From the NCBI RefSeq assembly GCF_949152225.1, contig NZ_CASCJC010000001.1:1240001-1304000 (forward strand): DNA of 64,000 nucleotides. The letters are read 5' to 3'. The notes under the pieces were generated by a model. The model was not told the origin of the DNA. It ran no database searches and saw nothing but the letters and a program-made list of their open reading frames with translations. This document shows positions 6,892 to 15,168 of the stretch, piece after piece. The DNA comes from Ligilactobacillus sp900765635 (GTDB taxonomy: Bacteria; Bacillota; Bacilli; Lactobacillales; Lactobacillaceae). Positions within the stretch are counted from its first letter, which is position 1. Each line of letters starts with the position of its first letter. Position numbers and translations under genes: made by a program.

Positions 6892-8751
6892 TTATTTTCT
6901 TAATTTATAGCGAAGAAGTCTCATACCATTTAAAATTACTACTAATATACTTGCTTCATGTACTAACATACCGATTGACATGTTCATCCATTTACTAAAG
7001 AATACGCTGGCAAGAAGGACTAATACAACCCCGACTGCAATAATAATATTTTGAAGCATGTTATTAGCGGTTGCCTTTGTTAAACCTAATGCATGAGGCA
7101 AGCGGCTGAAATCTGAATTCATTAAAACAACATCTGAAGTTTCAATTGCTACATCTGTTCCATTTCCCATAGCAATTCCAATTTGTGCTAGAGCTAGTGA
7201 AGGACTATCATTTACTCCATCTCCAACAAATGCCACAATCTGACCTTTTTCTTGTAACTCTTTAATATATGTTGCTTTATCTTCTGGCAACATATGTCCA
7301 TGAGCCTCTGTAAGTCCTAGTTCACGTGCTACTAAATCAACTGTTCCTTGGTTATCACCAGAAAGAACTACTAGATTTTTAACACCAAGTTTTTTCAACT
7401 TTTTAAGATCATCTTTTACACCCGGGCGAATTTGATCACGAATACCCATCAATGCTTTTAATTCACCATCAACTGATGTTAAAACAAGTGAATTTCCATT
7501 TTTCTCAAATCTGGCAATATCTGCACGAGCTTTTTCACTTAAAAGAATATTTTCTTGCTCCATTAGTGCCACATTACCGACTGTAACTTTATGACCTTCT
7601 ACATGAGCTACAATTCCTCCACCTTTTACAACATCTGTTTTTTCAATTGTATATAATTTTATATCTCCAATATATTCTACAACTGCTTTTGCTAATGGAT
7701 GATCTGATTCCTTTTCAACACTTGCTAGATACCCTAATACTTCATATACATTATCTGCATAAATTTCTTTATCAGCTACTTTGGGATTTCCTATTGTTAA
7801 TGTACCTGTTTTGTCAAATACCATGGTATCTAGTCTGCTAAAGTCACTAATAACCTCGCTACCTTTTAGAAGGACTCCATGACGTGCTCCATTGCCAATC
7901 CCCGCGACGTTTGAAACCGGTACACCGATTACCAATGCTCCTGGACATCCTAAAACTAATATTGTAATTGCAAGTTCAATATCCCTTGAAAATATCCATA
8001 CAATAAAAGAGAGAACTAAAACAGCTGGTGTGTAGTATTTAGAAAATCTATCAATGAAACGTTCTGCTTCTGATTTTGAGTCCTGTGCTTCTTCAACCAA
8101 CTCAATGATTTTACCAAAAGTAGTATCCTCACCTACACGATCAGCAGTGATTTGAATAGTTCCATTTTCTAAAATTGTTCCGGCATATACCCCCGAATCT
8201 TTCTTTTTACTTACAGGAACCGCTTCTCCTGTAATACTTGCTTCATTAATATGCCCTTCTCCTGTTAACACTGTACCGTCAACTGGGATTTTTGCACCCG
8301 TTTTAACAAGCAAAATATCTCCTACATCAACTTCATCTATTTCTACTTCTTCAAACTCACCATTTTCCACTTGTTTTAAGGCACTTTCTGGTGCCATTTG
8401 AGTTAATTCTTTAATTGCAGAACGTGTTTTATTAAGTGTCCTTTGTTCTAGATAAGCTCCAAATAGAAATAAAAATGTAACAATTGCTGATTCTTCGTAG
8501 TTTCTAACTATAAAGGCTCCGATAACTGCAATGGTAACTAAAACATCAATACTAACTACTTTGACTTTTAATGCTTGATACGCTTGAATCGCAATAGGTG
8601 AAACTCCCAAAATTGAAGCAATTACTAATGCCCATATGGCTATTTGTTCGTTTTCGAAGCCTAATTTACTGACAAACGCAATTATTATTAAAATTGCACT
8701 TACTATTGTAATATGGTTTTTTCTTCCTAATATAAATTTTTGCATATTCAT
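6892..8751 (-). CDS. P1B-type heavy-metal ATPase with CPG motif
   Basis: A metal-pumping P-type ATPase of 619 residues with no N-terminal metal-binding domain. The phosphorylation motif is DKTGTLT, the P1B marker is HPLAKAV, and GDGVNDSPSLA precedes the last helices. The transmembrane metal site reads CPGALVIGVPVSN; most Cu and Zn/Cd pumps have CPC, so the third residue is unusual and the substrate cannot be inferred by motif. It follows the ric gene by about 50 bases and precedes the CopZ-like gene, forming a ric-ATPase-CopZ operon under an FNR-like box. The second ATG (8745) fits the GGAG site better than the first. Iron or copper export linked to anaerobiosis is a reasonable guess, not shown. 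Confidence 0.85.
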   Translation of the reverse strand: MNMQKFILGRKNHITIVSAILIIIAFVSKLGFENEQIAIWALVIASILGVSPIAIQAYQALKVKVVSIDVLVTIAVIGAFIVRNYEESAIVTFLFLFGAYLEQRTLNKTRSAIKELTQMAPESALKQVENGEFEEVEIDEVDVGDILLVKTGAKIPVDGTVLTGEGHINEASITGEAVPVSKKKDSGVYAGTILENGTIQITADRVGEDTTFGKIIELVEEAQDSKSEAERFIDRFSKYYTPAVLVLSFIVWIFSRDIELAITILVLGCPGALVIGVPVSNVAGIGNGARHGVLLKGSEVISDFSRLDTMVFDKTGTLTIGNPKVADKEIYADNVYEVLGYLASVEKESDHPLAKAVVEYIGDIKLYTIEKTDVVKGGGIVAHVEGHKVTVGNVALMEQENILLSEKARADIARFEKNGNSLVLTSVDGELKALMGIRDQIRPGVKDDLKKLKKLGVKNLVVLSGDNQGTVDLVARELGLTEAHGHMLPEDKATYIKELQEKGQIVAFVGDGVNDSPSLALAQIGIAMGNGTDVAIETSDVVLMNSDFSRLPHALGLTKATANNMLQNIIIAVGVVLVLLASVFFSKWMNMSIGMLVHEASILVVILNGMRLLRYKLRK

Positions 8752-8804
8752 ACTCCCCCCTTATTAGATTATTTATATCTTTTCATTACTTTGTTTATTT
8801 TCTT

Positions 8805-9107
8805 TTATGCTTCATATGCTTTATCTAATTCTGCTAACATGTTATATACTGCTTCATAACTTTCGCATACATCACCTGGAACTGTATAATCATCTGTGAT
8901 TTCACGTAATTTTACAAACTCCTCTTTTAAGTCTGGCTTTTCTATTCCCGCATCTTTTGCTTTCTTTGCAAGTTCATCATATACTTTACGAACCTGGTAG
9001 AATTCTGGATGATTTCCTCCATGAACTTTTGCCACAACTGGAACATATTGTGCTAATGTTTTTAAATGAGTTTCCTTTACTTGATTAAAATTTAATTGTC
9101 TTGACAT
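8805..9107 (-). CDS. ric: Ric-type iron-sulfur cluster repair di-iron protein (short form)
   Basis: A 100-residue helical protein with VAKVHGGNHPEFYQVRKVY and LREITDDYTVPGDVCESYEA, matching the short Ric/ScdA-type di-iron proteins of Firmicutes. The His, Glu and Asp residues are of the hemerythrin-like type. Family members are linked to repair of Fe-S clusters after nitric oxide or oxidative damage. It is the first gene of the operon with the metal ATPase and CopZ-like genes. An FNR-like box and -10 element lie 50-90 bases upstream, consistent with control by the FNR-type protein encoded at 10600-11364. Confidence 0.75.
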   Translation of the reverse strand: MSRQLNFNQVKETHLKTLAQYVPVVAKVHGGNHPEFYQVRKVYDELAKKAKDAGIEKPDLKEEFVKLREITDDYTVPGDVCESYEAVYNMLAELDKAYEA

Positions 9108-9157
9108 ATTTTTTCCTTCTTTCTTGTTTTATTTTTTCTTTTCTTTATCTTGATTGT

Positions 9158-9199
9158 ATAATACTATAGATTGAAAGAAATTAAATTGATCTAGATCAA
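9158..9199 (-). promoter_or_regulatory. FNR-type operator and -10 box of the ric operon
   Basis: TTGATCTAGATCAA at 9186-9199 is a perfect dyad matching the FNR consensus TTGAT-N4-ATCAA. On the minus strand a -10 hexamer TATTAT lies at 9163-9158, so the box centre is 32 bp from its centre. This corresponds to about -41.5, the usual position for class II activation by FNR. There is no clear -35, as expected for an activated promoter. The IS256-type element starts one base beyond the box. Confidence 0.75.
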
Positions 9200-9200
9200 G

Positions 9201-10531
9201 GAGAGCGTAAAATAGTTTGTGTAAATTAGGATATTGAAAAAGGAAGACCTTATTCGTATGATTAAAGCGACGAAACCAAATCAACGAAAGAGGTCTTCCT
9301 ATGAGGAAATTTAACAAAGAACTTGCTGAAGCACTACTAGAAAATACGAATTTAACAGAAGTTTTCCGTGGCCAACTTGAACGAACCATCAATACTCTTT
9401 TAGAAAGTGAATTAACCGCTATTTTAGGCTATGATCCTTATGCACGCTTCAATAATAGTGGAAATTATCGCAATGGAGAGTATACGAGACGATTAGATAC
9501 CCAGTTTGGTCAAATTAATGTACGGGTTCTTAGAGATAGAAACGGGCAGTTCCACCAATCTCTTATTCCTCCATACACTCATCGCATTGATAGCTTGGAA
9601 ACAACCATTATTCAACTATATGAAAAAGGAATCACCACTAGAAAAATTGCTGATTTAATTGAAAAAATATATGGCTCGCATTACAGTCCAACGACTATTT
9701 CTAATATTACAAAGGTTGTAGATGAACAAGTCACTGCTTTTCATTCTCGTCTTATTTTTCATTCTCAGTATGTGTGTCTTTTTCTAGATGCTAATTATAT
9801 TCCCTTAAGACGTGACGCCGTCCAAAAAGAAGCCATACATATTGCTTTAGGCATTACTTATTCTGGAGAAAAAGAAATTTTAGATTATCTCATTGCTCCA
9901 CAAAAATCAGATACTGCTTGATCAGACTTATTAGGAAGTTTAGTTTCTAGAGGCTTAACTAGCGTGCAACTTATCGTGGCTGATAGCATGATCGCCATTC
10001 AAAACGTTTGTGAAAAAAACTATACTCAAGCAAAATTTCAACGCTGTCTGATTCATATTAATCGGAATATCATGGAGAAAATTCGTGTCTCTGATCGTAA
10101 AGAGGTAGCCTGCGATTTCAAAGAAATTCATCACGCAATAAGTTTTAAGGAAGAGGAAGAAAAAATCCAAAATTTTATAGAAAAGTGGGAGAAACGTTAT
10201 TCGAGAATGACTCGCACCATTCAAGAGACTGAAAATCTCTTAACCTTCACGCAATTTCCTAAAAGGATTCGAGGCACAATTTACTCCACTAATATTGTTG
10301 AATCCTTCAACAAACAGCTGAAAAGAAAAACCAAAGTCAAAGAACAATTTCCTAATGAAGATGCTCTAGAACGCTTCTTAGTAACCCAAATGATTAACTA
10401 TAATAATAAAAAATCTGGTAGATCTCATAAAGGATTTAAGCAATGCCAGGATACGTTGGATTCAATGTTCTAAATGATTAATCAAAGCGAATAAGGTTTA
10501 AATAAATTTACACAAACTTCTTGACACACTC
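9201..10531 (+). mobile_element. IS256-family insertion sequence
   Basis: The ends form imperfect 27-bp inverted repeats: GAG-AGCGTAAAATAGTTTGTG at 9201 onward, and GAG-TGTGTCAAGAAGTTTGTG read inward from 10531. Flanking 8-mers AGATCAAG (9193-9200) and AAATCAAG (10532-10539) match at 7 of 8 positions, as expected of an IS256 target duplication. The element separates the FNR-type regulator gene from the ric operon; the duplicated bases come from half of the FNR box. Confidence 0.85.
9301..10473 (+). pseudogene. IS256-family transposase, interrupted by an in-frame TGA
   Basis: The frame encodes a typical 390-residue mutator-type transposase (MRKFNKELAEALLENTNLTE; DDE-region stretches FLDANYIPL and LIVADS, then YSTNIVESFNKQLKRKTKVK near the end). 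A TGA at 9919-9921, in KSDTA-stop-SDLLGSL, breaks it where relatives have tryptophan. The frame is otherwise open across the break, so a single G-to-A type change (TGG to TGA) explains it. The element is probably immobile on its own but could be moved by an intact relative elsewhere. Confidence 0.85.
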
Positions 10532-10599
10532 AAATCAAGTTTAGTCTTTTTTAAATGTTTTAATAATTTTTACTACTATTTTACTTTATATTATCACAT

Positions 10600-11364
10600 C
10601 TATACCAACAACAATCCATCTAAATCCAAAATCTCAATCTTTCTACCTGATTTTTGTTTTATATATCCTTCATTTTCAAGGTCAGCTAACTTTCTACTAA
10701 TAGTTTCTGGAGTAGTTCCTAGATAAGAGGCTAAATCCTTTTTACTCATTGGCAATTCAATTTCCATTGGACCATCTCCGCTTTCCATGCATTCTGCAAG
10801 AAACAGTGCTAATCTAGTATCTACCTTCTCTGTGGCAAATCTAGTTGTTTGTTTTTCTGATGTTTCTAATCGGTTAGAGAATTCCGATAAAATCTTCAAA
10901 GATATAGTAGGGTACTTTAATAAAAATTCTTGCAAATCATTTCTACTAATCATACATACATCGGTATCACTCATTGCTTCTGCATATGCTTCCTGAATTG
11001 ATTCGCGAAACAAGGCAAGCTCTCCAGTGAAATCGCCTGGATTCAATATTCTCACTAATTGTTCTTTTCCTGATTCAGACAAACGGTAAATTCGAATTTT
11101 CCCTTTACTTACAATATATAACAAGTCGGATATATCTCCCTCTCGGTAAATTACTTCACCCTTTTTAAAAGAGGTCGATTTCGTTACTTTCATAATTTCC
11201 TCCATCTGTTCTCCTTCTAAATGATTAAAGATCGGAACTACAGTGATACATGAAGCGTGTGAAGCTGACTCATGTCCTTGATGATGAGTGTGAGTAACAT
11301 CGTGATACCCTTGTTTTTCTATATATTGATTTTTAATTTCATGCATCAAATCCTTTTTTTTCAT
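10600..11364 (-). CDS. Crp/Fnr family regulator, FNR-type, with His-rich N-terminus
   Basis: Of 254 residues, about 45-160 form a cyclic-nucleotide-type sensor fold (KKGEVIYREGDISDLLYIV, then LNPGDFTGELALF) and the C-terminal part holds a winged HTH (SKKDLASYLGTTPETISRKL). The recognition helix has E-xx-SR, the FNR-type combination that reads TTGAT, and a TTGAT-N4-ATCAA box precedes the nearby ric operon. The first 40 residues contain seven histidines (21-36) and C39, a possible metal or redox sensing site; the four-cysteine cluster of E. coli FNR is absent. It overlaps the upstream small gene by 4 bases. Control of the ric-ATPase-CopZ operon is inferred. Confidence 0.8.
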   Translation of the reverse strand: MKKKDLMHEIKNQYIEKQGYHDVTHTHHQGHESASHASCITVVPIFNHLEGEQMEEIMKVTKSTSFKKGEVIYREGDISDLLYIVSKGKIRIYRLSESGKEQLVRILNPGDFTGELALFRESIQEAYAEAMSDTDVCMISRNDLQEFLLKYPTISLKILSEFSNRLETSEKQTTRFATEKVDTRLALFLAECMESGDGPMEIELPMSKKDLASYLGTTPETISRKLADLENEGYIKQKSGRKIEILDLDGLLLV

Positions 11365-11606
11365 TTGAATGCCCCTTTCATATTCTCTCTTAAGGTCTCT
11401 TTAGCTTTTTCCAAGTATCCACGAGTCCAGTAAATGCAGGTAAACTTATCTGGATGAATAATTGTGTTATCATCATAGTCAGGATTTTCCAGTGTACTTT
11501 TTAGACGTCTTATTTCTTGCTTAAATCCTCGGATGGCGGTCATTATTTCTTCTTTTGTTTTTCCTTTGAGATACTCTTCATAGTAACTTTCCGGATTAAT
11601 CATCAT
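11361..11606 (-). CDS. Conserved small protein of unknown function
   Basis: An 81-residue, mostly helical and charged protein beginning MMINPESYYEEYLKGKTKEE. A central DNTIIHPDKFTCIYWTRGYLEKAKETL segment is the most distinctive part. It has an AGGAGG site, overlaps the FNR-type gene by 4 bases and follows the small HTH gene by 15 bases, so the three are one operon. The family is unknown to me; the setting suggests an accessory of the regulator or cargo of the element. Confidence 0.6.
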   Translation of the reverse strand: MMINPESYYEEYLKGKTKEEIMTAIRGFKQEIRRLKSTLENPDYDDNTIIHPDKFTCIYWTRGYLEKAKETLRENMKGAFK

Positions 11607-11621
11607 ATTAGACTGCCTCCT

Positions 11622-11846
11622 TTATTCGTTAGATATTTTTATTTCTTCTCCATCTGGTAAAATAAATGCCTGCACAAACTTGACACCTAGTACATCAGCA
11701 ATGGTCTTCAACTCATCCAAGGTTACAGTTTCTCGTTGTAATTTTTTATTGAAATTCTGTGGAGTCTGGCCAATACGTCTAGCAAGTTCGGAAACACTTA
11801 TATTCATTTGCTCACACAGTTCTTTAATCATTTCAGCCGTAGTCAT
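11622..11846 (-). CDS. Small XRE-family HTH protein
   Basis: The 74 residues make a complete single-domain Cro/CI fold: ISVSELARRIGQTPQNFNKKL is the HTH, followed by VTLDELKTIADVLGVKF and a short beta tail ending GEEIKISNE. The type is common in integrative elements of clostridia and streptococci. It heads the operon with the unknown gene and the FNR-type regulator and has a GGAGGTG ribosome site. It may repress its own operon; no operator was identified. Confidence 0.75.
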   Translation of the reverse strand: MTTAEMIKELCEQMNISVSELARRIGQTPQNFNKKLQRETVTLDELKTIADVLGVKFVQAFILPDGEEIKISNE

Positions 11847-11945
11847 ACAGCACCTCCAAGTTTACGATAAGAATATCCTAAACCGTTTGATTGATAAATA
11901 CAATAGTTATTAAAATATTATTATAATCAGCAAGCAAAAGAAAAC

Positions 11946-11971
11946 CCACAACTCTACTGTAGAGTCATGGA
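11946..11971 (-). terminator. Terminator after the recombinase remnant
   Basis: CCACAACTCTA at 11947-11957 and TAGAGTCATGG at 11961-11971 pair with G-U wobbles, and a T-rich tail (GTTTTC) follows on the minus strand. It lies just after the recombinase 3' end at 11990. Confidence 0.6.
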
Positions 11972-11989
11972 CTATTTACTTCTGGTTTT

Positions 11990-12515
11990 TATATTTCCAT
12001 TTCGATGCCAGATTTGAAGGCTATGACGAAGTGTTCTTCATAGACTGTAACGCTCTGGATTATCTTCCTTACAAGCTTATCATCGTACTCTAAGATACGG
12101 AATTTGTTCTTGTGCCTGCAAAAATAACTCTTTAGGAATAGATCGCTTCATGGCTATTTTCAACATAATACTGTGGAACATGCCCTTCATTCTTCACTCA
12201 TTTCTTGGTTAGAAAATCTACAGTAACAGTCTTTTGCAGAAGGGCATCTCCGATGTATTTTTCATTTTGGAGGATTTTTTAACTGATTCCAATCGCCATC
12301 TTGGTGCCGGAGATCCCTTCGTCATAATAAAGACCTGCAAACTTCCATTCAGGATTAGACTTAATATAGCACTCATAGTGTTCACGCTGTGTCTTAAGGT
12401 TTTCAAGTTGTTCATCACTATCGGTTGAGACTCTAGCATAGTCAGCAACCCTAAGATTCGTATTAGGTAGTTGTCCTTGGGACAGTTCATCTATTTTTGT
12501 TATCTTTTTCATCAT
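11990..12515 (-). pseudogene. Large serine recombinase, internally deleted
   Basis: The first 70 codons encode LRVADYARVSTDSDEQLENL with the catalytic serine, then FAGLYYDEGISGTK. The frame then breaks and reads KILQNEKYIGDALLQKTVTV followed by DFLTKK and a stop, skipping most of the recombinase body. A third piece, LEYDDKLVRKIIQSVTVYEE, then HFVIAFKSGIEMEI and a stop at 11990, is the usual C-terminal end. At least one large internal deletion and further frameshifts are needed to explain this, so it is dead. Serine recombinases of this type integrate ICEs and prophages, and this one probably once moved the element between the scars at 6.4 and 13.9 kb. Confidence 0.8.
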
Positions 12516-12573
12516 CTCACCTCGCTTTCGCCCATTACATACATCACTCTAAAAGCTATTAATAGCAAGCTTT

Positions 12574-12789
12574 TTAGGACATAATCTCGGCTAAACGGGG
12601 AGAGAATTCCTGCCTGTTCAAGGCTGATATTTTGTGTAATTCATCCGCTGTGATTTTGCCTTCTTTATATAGGTTTGCGACAATACTCTCGGTTATGTGA
12701 AAGTCATATTCCTTTTGTAATTCTTCCTCTGTCATCTGCTCGGTCTTGCCCTTTAAAGGACAGCCGTTTTTTACTTCATAAATGTTCAT
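12574..12789 (-). CDS. SHOCT-like small protein of the integrative element
   Basis: Starting at the ATG at 12789 (AGGAGG site 10 bases upstream) the gene encodes 71 residues: MNIYEVKNGCPLKGKTEQ, then ESIVANLYKEGKITADELHKI and NRQEFSPRLAEIMS. The middle resembles a short C-terminal SHOCT domain. Such proteins are found next to serine recombinases in clostridial and streptococcal elements, as here. The function is unknown. Confidence 0.6.
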   Translation of the reverse strand: MNIYEVKNGCPLKGKTEQMTEEELQKEYDFHITESIVANLYKEGKITADELHKISALNRQEFSPRLAEIMS

Positions 12790-12844
12790 AGAAAAACACC
12801 TCCTACCTAGTAGCCACGGCAGGAGGTGAAATCTGATGATTTCT

Positions 12845-13800
12845 TTAATCTTTTTGATAAAATTCACATTCATAGCCATCGGCATCAAGGAGCAGCCCTT
12901 TTGCCCAAGGTGGCACTTGACTCATTTGTTTACATACTTCAGTAATAGATATTTGAGTATTGGCTTCAATAATAACTTCATCATGGACATGAGCCACAAT
13001 ACGATAAGTATTAAGCATCTTTATTGAATACATTAAAATATCACGGGAGATGGCTTGAACAATATTCTCTACAAACTTAGGACCGTAACTTTCAAGGCGC
13101 TCCCATTTCTTTGTTCCACCTACTCCTTCATAGGTAACAGACTCACCACCAAACTGATTCTCACCAATTCGAGGTTTTACACAGACAAGCCGTCTACCTG
13201 GTGAAAGAATGATAAAAAGCATGCCACTAAGACAATGAAACTCGATACCATGGGTTTTTTGTGATTTATTTTCCTTACGCATTATTTAGCCGCCCAATCT
13301 ACATCCCACCAGAACTGTGTGATGTTGGGATTAGACATTCTCCAGGCATTCACAAGCGGTTTTAATTCTTTCTCTTCAATCCCCATCTCTAATGCACCCA
13401 TGGCTTTTAGCGCACCAACAGAACCACCATATCCAAGTGCCAATTCAGCAATTTTACCCTTCTGTCTCAAGTGACCGTTCACACCATGCTTTTCAACGGG
13501 AACGTTAAACATCTGGGAGGCAGATACACAGTAGATATCATCACCATTAGCAAATACCTTTGTTGGCCATGTTTCGCCTGCGAGCCATGAAAGCACACGA
13601 GCCTCAATGACTGAGAAGTCAGCCACAATAAACTTATGATCAACTCTTGATACAAAGGCTGTACGAATCAGTTGTGAAAGGGTATCTGGTATATCTTCAT
13701 AGAGCAGTTCTAGTGTTTCAACATCACCAGTTATAACAATATTTCGCGCCTCTTTTAAGTCTGGCATATGGTTTTGAAGGAAGTTTTATAATTGCACCAG
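12845..13800 (-). pseudogene. Family A DNA polymerase fragment with frameshift and nonsense mutation
   Basis: The piece at 13282-13767 carries polymerase motif A (KFIVADFSVIEARVLSWLAGE) and motif B (RQKGKIAELALGYGG); the piece at 12845-13282 carries motif C (VHDEVII) and a normal C-terminus. They lie in different frames. Upstream, ARRLVQL-stop-NFLQNHMPDL continues the expected sequence through a TAA, and nothing further left of the protein is found, so the N-terminal half is missing. Phage- and ICE-type polymerases of this family occur with serine recombinases and SHOCT genes. The coordinates of the upstream edge are approximate. Confidence 0.8.
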
Positions 13801-13864
13801 CCTTCTGGCTTAGAACCAGACCTCAAACCACGGAAAGCCTTTATTTACTTATCTTATTACACTC

Positions 13865-13921
13865 TTACTTATCTACCCTTGACATCAATATTACCGTCTC
13901 AACATGTGGCGTCCGACTCAT
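13865..13921 (-). pseudogene. 3' end of a rumA-type gene (second attachment-site scar)
   Basis: The minus strand encodes MSRTPHVETVILMSRVDK followed by a stop at 13865. HVETV-xLxSR is the end of RumA/RlmCD-type methyltransferases and nothing of the rest of the protein precedes it. The core (plus strand ACCGTCTC-AACATGTGG) is a direct repeat of ACCGTCTCCACGTGG at 6354-6368. Together they bracket the element holding the polymerase, recombinase, regulator and metal genes. Confidence 0.55.
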
Positions 13922-14084
13922 ACCAATCACACATTGCCTCAAACGCTGAGACAGTGCGGTTTGTCGCTGCTTTCTATGGATTAATTTCTACAGCAATTTA
14001 ACTAAGATGAGTGCTTGCTTATCATACCCAGTCTCACTATTTTAATATTTCATTAGCTAACGGAAACTCAATGAACGCTACTAT

Positions 14085-14122
14085 GTTATAGCGTACTTGG
14101 TGCCTGTCGAGTGCGTTATAAC
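14085..14122. repeat. Inverted repeat upstream of a small ORF
   Basis: GTTATAGCGTACT and AGTGCGTTATAAC pair over 13 bases allowing two G-U wobbles. The dyad lies about 20 bases before an extended -10 promoter (TGC-TATAAT at 14141-14149). It could be an operator. The rest of the gap 13922-14183 holds nothing I recognise. Confidence 0.35.
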
Positions 14123-14183
14123 AATGTTTCAAGGGATCGATGCTATAATTTAGTTATTGAATACTACAAGGAGTGAAATAGCA

Positions 14184-14345
14184 ATGAGTATGTTTAACCT
14201 AATCAGTAAATGGAACAATGCTTCAGAGACTTTTCGAGCTTAACAATACATTCTTAATTTAGCTAAGGAAGAAGATCTAGTGAAGATTGAAGAAGCCATC
14301 AAGCAACGTCGAGAAGAGTTAGCTAAAAAGGCGCCCCAAAAGTAG
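14184..14345 (+). pseudogene. Small 53-codon ORF broken by an in-frame TAA
   Basis: After an extended -10 promoter and an AAGGAG site, the frame reads MSMFNLISKWNNASETFRA, a TAA at 14241, then QYILNLAKEEDLVKIEEAIK and QRREELAKKAPQK to the stop. Codon use stays protein-like after the TAA, so this looks like a recent nonsense change in a small, charged, helical protein. No family is known to me. A 19-residue peptide would still be made. Confidence 0.45.
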
Positions 14346-14380
14346 CGGAAAGGCCACCCTATTGTCCACATTCTGCACAT

Positions 14381-14430
14381 ACTAAAAGACCGTCCCGTTA
14401 ACTTTGGCCAGTTGCGGACGATCTTTTAGT
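14381..14430. terminator. Hairpin after the small broken ORF
   Basis: ACTAAAAGACCGTCC (14381-14395) pairs with GGACGATCTTTTAGT (14416-14430) apart from one wobble. The U-rich part is inside the stem and no T-run follows, so terminator activity is uncertain. Confidence 0.4.
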
Positions 14431-14565
14431 AGCCTAAGTAGCTATCTTTAAGGCTGCTTAGTTTTCTTTGAACATTGATATTCTAACCATCAGTGCCAAA
14501 TACAAGTAACCTACCTTGATTTTTGCTACGTAATCTAAAAACAATCAGCAAAAATTACTACACAC

Positions 14566-15168
14566 TCAATATGGCTCTTCCTTGCCATCAGCTGCTAAAT
14601 TTGCTTTTATCGTGTCATAGGTTTGTTTATTCTTTTCATTTACAGCTGTTGTATCCAAAATTAGCACTGCGTTAACAATATCATATATTTTTTCCGGATC
14701 ATTGTTGAAATCATTGGTGGTTATCAAAATGTTCTTTCTAGCCTTTGAGTTTTCCAATACTTTTCTAAATTTATCTCGTTCTGAAATATCACTTATCGCT
14801 GTTTGGACTGGATGAAAGATTGCAAAATCCTTATTGTCATTAAATCGAAAGTCCCTATTCTTTTTCCATTGTGTAAATTGAATATTCAATCCGTAAATTT
14901 TAAAAATATCTCTTAAATTAAAACGAGGTAATGTCTTACGAAGTCCACGTTCCAAAAAATTTTTTTCATCTTGAACTCGCGTATTGCCTATTACTAATGT
15001 TCCATTTTTATAATGTGGCAAATCATTTAAAATTCCGAAAGTTAATAATACTTTATCATCATCAAAGTATCCCCTCACCAAAATATTATGGACTCTTTGA
15101 TCCATCATCAACTCACTAAATCTATCAACAAATTTTTCTGGTGTCATTTTTTCAATAATCTCAGCCAT
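14566..15168 (-). CDS. Unknown protein at the end of the restriction operon
   Basis: Starting at the ATG at 15168 (GAGGTG site, 13 bases after the upstream stop) the gene encodes about 200 residues beginning MAEIIEKMTPEKFVDRFSEL. It is soluble, rich in charged residues and predicted mixed alpha/beta, with VLLTFGILNDLPHYKNGTLV and KNILITTNDFNNDPEKIYD as recognisable stretches. I do not recognise a family. Its tight position behind the DUF262 gene suggests it belongs to the methyltransferase-helicase-DUF262 system, perhaps as an immunity, sensor or specificity factor; that is inference. Confidence 0.65.
   Translation of the reverse strand: MAEIIEKMTPEKFVDRFSELMMDQRVHNILVRGYFDDDKVLLTFGILNDLPHYKNGTLVIGNTRVQDEKNFLERGLRKTLPRFNLRDIFKIYGLNIQFTQWKKNRDFRFNDNKDFAIFHPVQTAISDISERDKFRKVLENSKARKNILITTNDFNNDPEKIYDIVNAVLILDTTAVNEKNKQTYDTIKANLAADGKEEPY

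Noticed and set aside
13792..14001. Rightward 69-codon ORF over the polymerase and tail remnants.
   Set aside because: It is the opposite strand of the broken polymerase and the rumA-type tail, with no ribosome binding site.
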